The notes beneath the pieces were generated by a model, which saw only the letters and a list, made by a program, of their open reading frames with translations, had not been told where the DNA came from and ran no database searches. 64,000 nucleotides of DNA, taken from the NCBI GenBank assembly GCA_021014325.1, contig CM037470.1, positions 8,659,147 through 8,723,146 of the forward strand, read 5' to 3'. Both the position numbers and the translations under genes were made by a program. Shown here in pieces: positions 31,472-41,192 of this stretch. Position 1 is the stretch's first letter; each line of letters begins with the position of its first letter. Source of the DNA: Plazaster borealis. Taxonomy: Eukaryota > Echinodermata > Asteroidea > Forcipulatida > Labidiasteridae.

Positions 31472-31583
31472 CATTGCTTTAGTGATTTTCTTGCCGTTGT
31501 AGTGCCCGATGTAATACAGTATATCCTCTGCTTCAGATATTCTTCCCTGAGAAGCTAACCATCGTGGGGACTCTGGTACAAGC
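31472..31583 (-). CDS. SLC22-type exon 4 (PESPRW loop)
   Basis: Acceptor CTAG at 31584-31587. The first base completes a codon, then [20 protein letters not shown] to GKKITKAM. It starts in phase 1, so it cannot follow exon 3 (phase 0) directly; at least one exon is missing between them. The donor reads GTACAA, which is weak. Confidence 0.85.
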
Positions 31584-34500
31584 CTAGAGGACATTGTAAA
31601 CAAAAAGAAATAAACATACAAAATATGTGTTGCAGTTTAAACATCTAGGTTAAATTTCAAACAAATGTACAGCCAACAGCGGGTGAGTTTGCAGTAGTTT
31701 ACAGCTAATCTCAGAATAAAGAGTAACAAATACTGATCATAATAATAATAACAACAATAATAATAATAACACTCATAATAACAATACAGACGTTTATAAC
31801 GCGAATACTCCCAAAGATTTGAAAGTACTCCAGATAATTCCACAAAAAACCAAAAGAGTTTTAATTGATGAACAGATTTTAAAGTACGAAAGCTGAGAGA
31901 TAGCGAGTTCCAGCATCTGGGTCCAGCTACAGAGAAAACCTCATCACCTATGTGTTTGAATATGTGCAATTTATTGTCAAGTTTATCTCTTGAGTGGAGG
32001 CCACTTTGGTTTGACATGTTCAGATCTAGTGAGTCTCTTAGGTTTTTTGAGTGTGCGCTTAAAGTGTTTTAGTCTGTGATTGTTACCAATGAGTGCATGT
32101 GTGATGCACTGTTTAATATTTACAGGGTTATCACTTTCAGTACATACCAGTTTATAGAGAGGTAGCAAGTTAAAGGAGCTGTTGTGACAAACAGTAGTAC
32201 CCGCCAACTTCGGACAAAGTAAGCAACCAAAGGAAAGAGCTGTATGGTGAAAAACAAAACCCATTTACAAGTATGCAATACAACTCCATAAGAAAGTTCT
32301 TTGATTTTTTATCTGCCACATCCCAAGTTACAATCCTATGTGTAACAAGCCAGAACAATACAAAGCAACATCCAGTAACAGCAGTAAGGAAAATACAGCT
32401 AATAATATTTTGTATTTAAAGTCCATCTTCCCAAATGCAATTATTAGATCTATTAAAGTCCATCTTCATCAGAACAACTTCAAATGGATGATGACATATC
32501 AAAATGTTCAAAAACACAATCCAGTTGGCAAATAATGGTTGTAAAGCCACCTTCCACTACTAAATGTACGGTCATAGATTAGTTTTATCAACATATTATG
32601 CTTGTTTATAGGCAAAATTATCAAGAAAGATACAATAACAGTCACAGGTAAAAGTTTCAGCTTAATACGGTGTTTACAAGCTGTGAAAACAGCAAAAAAC
32701 TGTCACAGTAGTTTCACAATCCATCCACGTTTAGCAAGGTGACAGCAGGTACCAACTGCATCTCTGGTTACAGAATTTGCAAACAGACACCAAACCTCAG
32801 AAATCTGAGAAGCGATTTATGCATGAATCGTTTCTCAGATTAAAATGTGTTTGGGTGATAAACTATTCAAACCATATTACTTTGAAGGGAATCCTTTCAA
32901 AAAAAGGTTTATACTATGAACAGCTGCAGTGCTTCTCACCAAGTAAGTTTATATGGTCATTAATTTTTTTAGTATTTACCAATCTATGACCCTACCTTTA
33001 AGCAATATTTGCAGAAATCGTTTATATTATATTACATTATTACATACAACTAAAATATTACATATTATATTACATACAACTAAAATATTCAAATGTGACC
33101 CCAAAGAAAAAGAAGAAACAAAAATACTAAACAAAAAGATGTCCATAGATGTTAGGCTTGTAAAAGATGAGCACTGAATATTTCTATCACAATGTACTCA
33201 TTTCGCAAACATTTTGCAGAGCCATAATTGTTGACTCTTAATGGTTAGTTAAATGCTCACCATTATTCCAATGCAGAAGAGACCCTGCAGAAATGTGCCA
33301 GCTGGCCCTCTGTGTGCATTTCCAAGATTCTCTGTGGCAAGCACAAATGTAGTAAGAATTACTCCCCCTGTAGCAAGGCCAAACAGAAACCTGTAGCAAA
33401 GTAAAAGAAATATTAACTTTATCAAAATGTATAATACTACTTGGTAATAGAAGGCATTTTTAAAGCAAACTTCTTGACTAAAGGCTAAAACTCACCTGGT
33501 AATTGTGAACTGCATGTAAGTTTGGGTTAAAGCACTCAGCATGCCAAACATAGACATCAAAATCAGTCCTACCAGGGAAATCTTTCTGCGACCGTATTTG
33601 TCAGCCATCATACCAAATATCATCACTCCAATCAGAACGCCAAACATAAAGACAGACTGGACAAGTCCAACTTTGTATTTGTTGCTGCAAACCAGATCCC
33701 ACTGTTCCAATGAAAAAGTAAAAAGTGAATGACAGAAAGCTACCAGATTTAAAATAATGAGATCGAGGTTAAATTTTGTAAAGAGTTAAACAGATCTGTT
33801 AAGTAAGCCACTCCCACAATAGCAACTACCTAGCAACGACACCCGCACATGCATCTCTGCCCTTTCGATCATCAAGCTAGTCAGTGGGCCATTACCTGTT
33901 AACAATACCTAAAGCCCGGTTCATACTTCACACAGCGAATGTGAAGCGAATTTTGGTGAAGCAATAATCGGTACGCGCTGTTTTTCCATTTGTGACGCAA
34001 GACAGGCTTTCCCTTTTGCGTGAAGTACATGTACAGTATGAACCGGGCTTTATGCAGCTATCCTTACAGCAGCAGCTTCTTTTACATTTTGTAGTGGGTT
34101 TTTTAAAAGTCTGTCAACATTTGGGCACATAGTTGCAGAGTTGCAAAGTCGATACATTACATGCACACACATTGGTCACACACTGAAAGTTGTTGCTAGT
34201 TCTTGCTACTTCCAGTTCCTAAGCAGGCATTCGTTTGTAACCAAAATTCACCGTTTCACTATTTAAAAGCAATTCTTAAGACACAAGGGGATATTGTTGA
34301 ATGATAATCTTAAGTTTTTAAAAAACTTGAACTTAAAAATTGTTCCGAATAAATGCTAGATTTTCCTATGGGTTTCTCATAATTGTTGGAGCCAGTTTGT
34401 ACTCAGTAGGCGTGGCCTATGGTGCAAGTAAGTCCCACTTACAAATTAGTATGTGATTGGTCAATACATGTAGAGGTGTGCAGATCACAAGGGGATGCAA

Positions 34501-35160
34501 CCTCTTATTTCAAAAATCAAGTAATAAACCACAAGGAAACATCCCCTTAAGGTGATCCCTCTGCTGCTGCTTCCCAGGTTGTATCATAAACTTGCGTGTG
34601 ATCCCTGGCTATACGGCAATTACAAGTTGGATGGCTTCTGATTGGCACCCCGAACAAAAATAATGACAAAATAGGGAGACCGCCAACATTAGGGCTAGAT
34701 AGCTTAGTTGGTGGAGCACCAGCACGTTAATCTGGAAGACACAGGTTCAAATCCTGCTCTAGTAAAAACAAAATTTGTTCAAGCCAAAATTATAAAAAAT
34801 TTACCCAATCAGTTTCCCTTGAAGTTTATTACTTTATTCTATTTTGTGTATGTCTTTAAGATAGTGTGCCATAGGTCCCCCCTGTATGACCCCATAACCA
34901 CAACCCCTCACCTCTGACACAATAGATGTGAACTCATGAGAGTAAGCAAACTCCTTGCAGGGTCTAGCACCTGGACTGCATGGATGGTAATTGGCAATAG
35001 GGTTGTCTTTGCATGAGACATATGGAGGCTCCTTTCCAACAAAGGCAAGGGCGAGCATGTGGGTTGCCATAATGGTGTTCAGTGACGCTAAGAAGAGAAA
35101 ATTGGATTTCTGCAACCGGCCAAACTCCCCAACCGTTTTCAGGACATGGTCGAATTCCAT
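31472..35160 (-). CDS. SLC22-family organic ion transporter (partial gene, 4 exons)
   Basis: SLC22 proteins are 12-helix MFS transporters that move organic cations, anions or zwitterions such as carnitine across the plasma membrane. Exons on this strand: 35160-34912, 33701-33496, 33390-33261 and 31583-31472. Exons 1-3 join in frame ([17 protein letters not shown] start; [26 protein letters not shown]). Landmarks: a first membrane helix, a Cys-rich extracellular loop ([18 protein letters not shown]), the MFS motif [11 protein letters not shown] after TM2, and [13 protein letters not shown] after TM6. The family is about 550 residues; only about 230 are present. One exon covering TM5-TM6 is missing between exons 3 and 4, and everything after the PESPRW loop lies beyond the gap or is absent. 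OCT, OAT or OCTN subtype cannot be told from this part. Confidence 0.9.
31740..32030 (-). pseudogene. Non-LTR retrotransposon (LINE) 3' end, truncated
   Basis: On the minus strand the frame reads [19 protein letters not shown] followed by K-S-V-H-Q-L-K, the C-terminal hallmark of CR1/L2/Jockey-type LINE proteins. A tail CGCGTTATAAACG and a TTATTATTA-type repeat follow. Only the very end of the element is left. It lies in the transporter intron between exons 4 and 3. Confidence 0.75.
32590..33000 (-). repeat. Interspersed repeat, copy A (with palindrome)
   Basis: The minus strand of 32590-32780 is similar to the repeats at 53805-54130 and 60905-61245 (CCAGAGAT-CAGTTGGTACC, CTGTGACAGTTTTTTGCTG, TCTTTCTTGATAA). 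It also contains the hairpin at 32802-32841, and the plus-strand segment CCCTACCTTTAAGCAAT near 32988 that ends the copy at 60905. It is therefore partly rearranged. Confidence 0.6.
32802..32841. repeat. Perfect-stem hairpin, AATCTGAGAAGCG type, copy 1
   Basis: Arms AATCTGAGAAGCGATT and AATCGTTTCTCAGATT (one G-T pair) around an 8-base loop. The same arms recur at 38205-38243. Confidence 0.85.
33261..33390 (-). CDS. SLC22-type exon 3
   Basis: Acceptor ACAG at 33391-33394. It completes Arg, then [20 protein letters not shown] and [16 protein letters not shown] (TM4 region). Donor GTGAGC at 33260, phase 0. Too short to stand out as an open frame, but the match to the family is clear. Confidence 0.9.
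33496..33701 (-). CDS. SLC22-type exon 2
   Basis: Acceptor ACAG at 33702-33705, then WDLVC, completing the family's (S)EWDLVC motif across the junction. It contains TM2, the MFS motif [11 protein letters not shown] and TM3, ending QFTIT plus two bases. Donor GTGAGT. A spurious Met lies two codons upstream of the acceptor. Confidence 0.93.
33912..34050. mobile_element. Short MITE with TA duplication (CCCGGTTCATACT type)
   Basis: A 139-bp element with perfect 16-bp inverted ends AAGCCCGGTTCATACT / AGTATGAACCGGGCTT, flanked by TA at 33910-33911 and 34051-34052. It lies in intron 1 of the transporter. A Tc1/mariner-type origin is plausible from the TA duplication. Confidence 0.82.
34693..34764 (+). 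tRNA. tRNA-Asn-like sequence (GTT anticodon), probable pseudogene or SINE head
   Basis: 72 nt with A box TAGCTTAGTTGG and B box GGTTCAAATCC. The anticodon arm CCAGC-ACGTTAA-TCTGG gives GTT (Asn), but position 33 is C instead of the universal U, and acceptor position 1 does not pair. These defects argue against a working tRNA. Short-repeat derivatives of such tRNAs are common in animals. Confidence 0.55.
34912..35160 (-). CDS. SLC22-type exon 1 (start codon, 83 codons)
   Basis: ATG at 35160-35158 in an AAGATGG context. It encodes [22 protein letters not shown]1 and most of the Cys-rich extracellular loop to FTSIVSE. Donor GTGAGG follows at 34911, phase 0. This N-terminal pattern (F-D-x-V-L-x-x-x-G-EFGR) is diagnostic for SLC22. 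Confidence 0.92.
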
Positions 35161-35891
35161 CTTTGCTTTCTTCTTCAGTTCTGGTATAAAGAGTTTAAAA
35201 GGATAAAATTATGTTTGGTTTTTGGATGAGTAAATTTCTGAGCAATAAGATGTAAGATTTAACAACAAGTTTGGCAGATTTTTGTGTAATACTGACCACT
35301 CTACTCCAGATTCTTTATACAACTACCTAAATTTGAAACAAGGCACTTGAATTTGAACGTAAAACATAAAGGTTTTTAAAAAAGGAAAACAAGTCGCAAA
35401 TGATCCCATTTTGTCCTTTTGTTGTACAAGCAAGGATTACGAGAGATCAATAGGGCTGCCATTGAATTCAGCATATGGGAGGCAAGTTCGAATTCCAGCA
35501 AACCTTGGCCAATTTTAGTTTGTGGCTTACCGCCAAGGTTCAAGTCTACAAACGGTAAGACATTCCGTAATTTCTCAAAAGAAAACTAAAACTCCCAGTG
35601 AAATTTATGAGAATGTTTGTTGTCTTTACTTTATTTAGTCAGGGTTTCATTGTGACAACCATTTTCTTGAAAAACAATTACCTCGGAAGCTTAGAAAAGT
35701 TCTGAAAAAGCCCGAACAGCACCTCACTGAGGACAATGAAGACCTAGTATCGGAAACATTGGCTGAGATTTGTGGGCGGCACATATGCGTGCTTGTTTCT
35801 ATGTTCTATTTTATTATTTGACCCCAGCGATGACGACCAACACAAAGAGTCAATACCAATGCAAGTGGCTGTAAAGAGAGTAGCATGTGTC
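35161..35891. other. Upstream flank of the transporter, no clear feature
   Basis: The 5' side of the SLC22 start codon. AT-rich, no TATA-like or CpG-dense promoter was obvious. The 5' UTR may be spliced. Confidence 0.5.
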
Positions 35892-36620
35892 ATATGGCCG
35901 ATATTAGCGTGTTTGGTCTAGCGCACCGAATTCAAGTTCTGGTTGGCCAAGTTGTTATGTGGTTGGAATCCCTGTGTTATGCCAAAAAGTGTCCACTGCC
36001 AAATAGTGTTCGCAGAGCATGCGCAGTGGATGCCGGACACTATTTGACACGTTAGTGTCCAGTGCCAAATAGTGTACGGCGCAGTCAGTCATGCATGCAT
36101 GTGGGTGCACGGACAGCATTTGGCAGGGGGTGGACAGTATTTAGCAGGGAGTTTATGTTCAGTATTTTACTATAAGTAAAAAGTGATGATTTTGTGCAGG
36201 TTTGTTTAAAATACGAAATAAATTCTCAACAATCAAAATGGTGTGAGAAAGTGCTAAATAAGTTAAGAGTTACGAATCCTTATAAAATATAATCATATAC
36301 AATAAAGAGAGCATTCAAACAAAATTGTAAACATATGGTAAAAGGCAAATTCTGATGAACAAATGTTATCTTTACGATGTCTTGTCAGCTGAGCAGCAAG
36401 GCACGCAATGATGCACGCTTAATGTGGACACTATTTGTGATAATTTGGCAAGCTTCTGTAAACAATGTCCGATCAGATCGCAATATGCTAATGAGCGGAC
36501 ACTCTGATTTTTGCAGCAGAAATGTTTGGGCATGACACCGGCACTGTGTCCTTGACTTGAGCAAGACACAGTTGGTCACTCCTTCAGCTTGGAATCATAT
36601 CCTGACATAATTATTGTTTC
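35892..36620 (+). mobile_element. Degenerate tRNA-derived SINE split by a MITE
   Basis: A decayed SINE head (GCACCGAATTCAAGTTCTGGT, GGAATCC B box) ends at about 35973. The SINE body resumes at about 36541 with CTGTGTCCTTG..GCAAGACAC and continues to about 36620. The 565 bp between them is a separate inverted-end element. Confidence 0.7.
35974..36538. mobile_element. MITE inserted in SINE, with AAATAGTGTCC-type subrepeats
   Basis: Ends GTGTTATGCCAAAA and the reverse complement of GTGTCATGCCCAAA; 565 bp. The left third repeats GTGTCCAGTGCCAAATAGTG-like motifs in both orientations (35988, 36034, 36050, 36112, 36130, 36423). No coding frame. Confidence 0.65.
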
Positions 36621-36639
36621 TGAAGTACTTATGGCATGG

Positions 36640-37500
36640 ACTCTGCCGAGCTGAGTAATGGATGTTATGTTATTGTTAAGTAGGAAATAGAACTTGATTG
36701 AAGTTCTAATAAAATAATATAAAGTTACTAAAGAACTCTTCTACTCTAGTCTTTATCTTTCTTATTATTGACATCTTCTTGTGTCTTCAATTCAAAAAAA
36801 ATTTGCGTGAATATATGGATGGGCGTTTTACCGATAATTTTTCTAGTCCGAGTTATTGGATCCAACCAGAATAATCGAATCTACAGATATACTCTACATC
36901 CATGATGGTCACGGCTTTTTACCTCAAACTTGTCCAGTTTTAAGTCAAGATCCAACCCCAACAACAACAATGTCCATTGGATGCTGTGTGTGAATCATTT
37001 CTGTACAGTACATCATCCAACAACGTGTGAGTCAACGTGTGTACGTGTTAAAGTCTGGCTCTCGTGGCTCTCTTATAAAAACTCACATGAGAAGTCTCGG
37101 TGTCTGATATAATTGTCTATTTTCACCATATTGGTCAAGGGGTGGCGGTATTTCAAAACATTACATCAATAAACTCTATAGAGATCAGCGTTCTCGGGTT
37201 TATTTTAAGATGTAGCGCTCTTCATGACCGTACTGATCAAAAAGTTAGCCACTGATTCAATGTTAAATTGTAGCGAAAGTTCATATTTATTATCATTTTG
37301 TTGGGATATCATCAACACAATGTAACACAGCAATAGTCACACGTGCCACTTAGCCTTCCTAAAACAGGTGCCATGCTGCGGCTACAGCTAAGTGGGGCTA
37401 GTTTCGGGACAAAGAAACATATAGGGCCGAGGCAAATGAATATTGACTGGGGACAAAGTGAACAACAGGGAATTATGCCTAGCCTGGAGGATCATAGATT
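36640..37500. other. Intergenic, no feature recognised
   Basis: AT-rich sequence with no recognised gene; several short frames have no similarity that I know. Confidence 0.5.
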
Positions 37501-37641
37501 CAGCGCCGTAACTAGGGTAAAATTTCAGGGGGCACAAGGGGGTGCACATTTTTTTCGGGGGGGGGGGGCACTCCTGGCCAAGTTTCCGTAGTGCCTTTTT
37601 CTCTCCCCTTTTCAGCGCCCCTTTTAAATGTAATTTATTGT
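37501..37641. mobile_element. hAT-like element (CAGYGGCGT type), left end fragment
   Basis: CAGCGCCGTAACTAGGGTAA, then G-rich and CACTCCTGGCCAAGTTTCCG segments, matches the left part of the hAT element at 38678. It is cut at its TTAA by the MITE at 37646; no right end was found. Confidence 0.7.
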
Positions 37642-37645
37642 TTAA

Positions 37646-38023
37646 AGGCAGTGGACACTATTGGTAATTACTCAAAATAATTATTAGCACAAAACCTTAC
37701 TTGGTATCAAGTAATGGGGAGAGGTTGGTAGTATAAAACATTGTGAGAAACGGCTCCCTCTGAAGTGGAGTAGTTTTCGAGAAAGAAGTAATTTTCCACG
37801 AATTTGATTTCGTGACCTCAAGTTTAGAACTTGAGGTCTCGAAATCAAGCATCTGAAAGCACACAACTTCGTGTGACAAGGGTGTTTTTTCTTTCATAGT
37901 TATCTTGCAACTCCGACGACCGATCGAGCTCAAATTTTCACAGGTTTGTTATTTTATGCATATGTTGAGATACACCAAGTGAGAAGACTGGTCTTTGACG
38001 ATTACCAATAGTGTACACTGTCT
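37646..38023 (+). mobile_element. TTAA-flanked MITE, copy 2 (CACTATTGG subfamily)
   Basis: 378 bp with TTAA at 37642-37645 and 38024-38027. Ends AGGCAGTGGACACTATTGG and GTGTACACTGTCT. An internal palindrome surrounds GACCTCAAGTT/AACTTGAGGTC (about 37815-37840). It is inserted in the hAT fragment. Confidence 0.88.
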
Positions 38024-38027
38024 TTAA

Positions 38028-38105
38028 AGGGTTTGGATTCGTTTGGTAATGACTCTGAAAATTAATGGCAGTAAAAACTCACCTGGTGAGAAGTACAGCA
38101 GCTTT
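38028..38105 (+). mobile_element. TTAA MITE, partial copy abutting copy 2
   Basis: Directly after the shared TTAA, AGGGTTTGGATTCGTTTGG and GTAATGACTC..GGCAGTAAAAACT resemble the left end of the other copies, then similarity stops. Confidence 0.5.
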
Positions 38106-38204
38106 GGATAGTATATATAATGCATTTGGAGAAACTTTTCACTTAAAAGTAGGGCCCCTACTGCGATTATGGAAAAATATATCACTTTTTATCCCCTAAT
38201 ATTG

Positions 38205-38243
38205 AATCTGAGAAGCGTTACTGACAGTAACGTTTCTCAGATT
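38205..38243. repeat. Hairpin, AATCTGAGAAGCG type, copy 2
   Basis: Arms AATCTGAGAAGCGTTACTG and CAGTAACGTTTCTCAGATT around a single base, with the same one G-T pair as the copy at 32802. Confidence 0.85.
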
Positions 38244-38773
38244 ATGCAATAATTCCAATTGCAGATTGTTCTTCCTAAGTGGTCATAAACCGCTCTAGAT
38301 GTTCGGCAATATCTCACTCGCTACCACCCTTTTTACCTGCTTTGAAATGGAAAAAAACCACACTAAACAGACGTAATGTTTGCATCTGGGATAAAGAATA
38401 ATTATTTGTGCCCTCGAACACCTAGCCTGATGTGTGATAAGCAGCCTATGCGCAAATCCAAAGGCGTAGGGCTCGGGAACCCTCATGATTCATGAAACTG
38501 CGGCCGGCGATTGGCCACAGGTGCCGCCGGTGGGACTTATACGAATAGTGTAACCCTAACTCTGCATTGGCCCTTATATTGCATGGTTTAAGAATGCGTG
38601 TGGGTTTAAATGTTTTTTGTTTTTTTAAAATAAAAATCAAACCAAACTGCAATACAGACAATTTGGATATTCACATTCAGCGGCGTAACTAGGGTAAAAT
38701 TTTAGGGGGGCACAAGGGGGGCACCATTTTTTCTAAGGGCGCACTTCTGGCCAAGTTTCCGTTTGCCTTGTTC

Positions 38774-39946
38774 CAGGCGCGGTTCTAGAGGGGGGGGGGC
38801 TAGGGGGCTTCAGGGGCACCCCAACTTTTGTTTAGCCCCCCACCCCAAATAAAAAAAATAAAATAATAACATAAAAATAACAATTAATTTAACTATATAA
38901 ATATACAAAATGAAAGGGAAAAAAGAAGAAGAAGATACACGCTGATACAGGATCTTCATTAAAAATTCAAATGAATAGATTTGTACCGTCTTGTCACTTA
39001 GTCATGGCCCAGACCACATGTGGGCCTACGGTTAATGTTTTCCGACCCATTTAATATTTCACGTTGGACCTTGACCATGGCCAAAGCATCCAAGTTAATA
39101 GAGGATACGATTTCATCCATCGAGAAGATGAGATGTGACGAGATAACATTTCCAAAACATTTCCAAAACAATGGCTGAAAGTGCTGGTGTAGAAATTCAA
39201 GATGAAACTACAAGACCAAGAACAAGGGCCCCATCATAACACGCCCCCTGGAAGACTTCCGTCTGATCACAGAATTTGTGGGGATGACACAAGAAAGTGG
39301 TGCTGGACAGAATTCTCCACCAATCTACCGTATAATGTATGAAATCATTGACAAGATGATGTCAGAAATGCACCGGCGTTTTGTTCAGAACAATGTTATC
39401 CAGGCCTTCATTGCAATGCGACCCAGCTAATCCAGAATCAGATCGCTTTCTCCGACTTGCTGAAATACAATTGAAAGTTTTTCAACGATGAAAAGAGTAA
39501 AAGGAGCTACCATGAGCAACAGCCGACTGACACACCTATGTGGCCTCGAAATCGAACGCGACGTGATACAGGAACTGACCGACATCCCGACAATGCTGTT
39601 GATGAGTTTGCCCGCATTTCATAAATGAAGACATGAGCTTTTTCAGACAATGTAATTATGTGCCTAGCCCATAATATTCCAATCAAAGTCACTAATAGTT
39701 ACACCATTGCAAGCTTTTGTTCTGTCCACCGTTCGTTTCGGAGTCAAAATTTGCACGCAACTGCATCACGTATTGTATGATTATTGTAACTTTCTACTTA
39801 TTATACGCGCCAAATGCACATGAACAAATAAAAAATGCGCTGTATTTTATAGATTGCTTTTCGACTTCCAAAAGCAAAAGTTAGAGGGTGACGTCACATG
39901 CGAAGGGTCTATGCCCCAACAAATCTTGGCTTTAGAACCGCGCCTG
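38774..39946 (+). mobile_element. Nested hAT element with transposase remnant
   Basis: Inverted ends CAGGCGCGGTTCTA (left) and its exact reverse complement (right). Flanking octamers CCTTGTTC and CCCTTTTC match at 6 of 8 positions, a decayed hAT-type duplication. It interrupts the outer CAGYGGCGT hAT element and carries a broken transposase. Confidence 0.85.
39235..39625 (+). pseudogene. hAT transposase remnant
   Basis: The fragment reads EDFRLITEFVG then IYRIMYEIIDKMMSEMHRRF (39235-39425), followed in another frame by MKRVKGATMSNSRLTHL and a C-terminal DNAVDEFARIS before a stop near 39623. The last block resembles the C-terminal dimerisation region of hAT transposases (L-K-x-x-x-R-x-x-M-S-x-x-R-L-x-x-L). 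Most of the catalytic region is gone. Confidence 0.75.
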
Positions 39947-40199
39947 CCCTTTTCTTAAACAATTTCAGCGCCTTCTTTATGTACAATTTACTATTTTTTT
40001 CAACGATAATCTGGCGTGAGTGTTAAAATTAATTACAATTTCTGTGTGTAATATTTTAAAAATCTCGAAATTATCACATTATAGCTTAAACAATGTAACA
40101 TAGGCCTACTCTGGAAATTTCCAATCCCAAAAGTCCTGATTTCAAATGTAGTGGGGCACCCGGGGGCACGAACATCAATTGAGGGTGAGGACGCCACTG

Positions 40200-41188
40200 T
40201 TCACATTGTGCCGCCCTTTTTCTGTGCAACAATCACCAACTGTCCACCTCCGGTCGCAGAGGTGGACCAGGAGCAAGGCCAACCACTATTGATGATTATC
40301 TCAGTGGTAACCAAACCACAGTTTACTTCGAGCGCCAACCTTTACAATTATTGCACACTGTTCCCTTTTGAGCGTTGCATTAGTGAGGGGCGGGACCCAG
40401 TTACCCTCTTTGCTAAACTTGCCCCAAGTATTCTGACTAAATCTTTTATCCGAATGAAACAACTTCATGGACTATTGATCATCTATCCCTACCTCCATGC
40501 AATAACCAATTTACAAACCTGCAATGCACGGTGATTTTTATATTTCTACTTTTTTACTTCAAAATTTGCACAAAGTTTGGTAATCTATCCATCGATGTTA
40601 TAATATTTACCCCTCAAACCTTTGGTCCATGACCAAACTCAACGCCTCCGCACGCCCTCCCTCCCATCCATGTATTATAATTGATTGGTATGACCCATTT
40701 TGTGCAGCCGGCAGTAAAGATTTCCATGACGTCAAGACTTGAGTGGACCGCATCATTCTTCTATGGATAGGGGAGGTATAAACGGATCACTGAGGGACGG
40801 AAATACCGGAAAAGTTCTCAAGGATGCGTTTTAATAAATTTTATCATTGGGCCATACCACTGTTTTTTTCCAATGAAGTAGAACACAAACTATGCAGCAG
40901 TGCATTATGGTTCAGAGGTATTTACTATAAGGTTTTGTTTTTGTTTATTCAAAAATTCGACTGCGTCCCTACAGCTTGGTGTGTGACGAACTGCTAATAT
41001 TTAAAGGCGACTTTAAATCTTGAATTTTACAATCTGTCAACAAAGGAACAATTTGTGTTGGTAAGTTTCATTTTTGTTTCACATGTGATTTCACATGTGA
41101 TATTATATTTTGTTGAAAGTTTCATGCTTCTTTCTGCACCATGGTCTGGTAGTAGTTAAAATTGCATTAGCTGCTATTTTAATCATGG
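40200..41188. other. Intergenic, no gene recognised
   Basis: It contains a 127-codon open frame (40151-40534) that overlaps the hAT right end and shows no similarity I recognise; I do not call it a gene. Confidence 0.5.
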
Positions 41189-41192
41189 TTAA

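Larger units (their letters stand above)
38678..40199. mobile_element. hAT element (CAGYGGCGT ends), with perfect 8-bp target duplication
   Basis: Left end CAGCGGCGTAACTAGGG, right end the reverse complement of CAGTGGCGTCCTCACCC. TTCACATT stands at 38670-38677 and again at 40200-40207, an exact 8-bp duplication as made by hAT transposases. About 1,173 bp of its length is a second, nested hAT element. The remaining ~349 bp has no frame. Confidence 0.9.

Noticed and set aside
31983..32264. 93-codon minus-strand frame next to the LINE end
   Set aside because: It runs in a different frame from the recognisable LINE C-terminus and matches nothing I know; it could be part of the same dead element but I cannot support it.
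32170..32358. Hydrophobic minus-strand frame as the missing SLC22-type exon
   Set aside because: It has several hydrophobic residues but lacks the family's RDWR/LQL-type sequence, and no splice pair fits the required phases.
40151..40534. 127-codon open frame
   Set aside because: It overlaps the right end of the hAT element, lacks splice or promoter context, and has no recognisable similarity.
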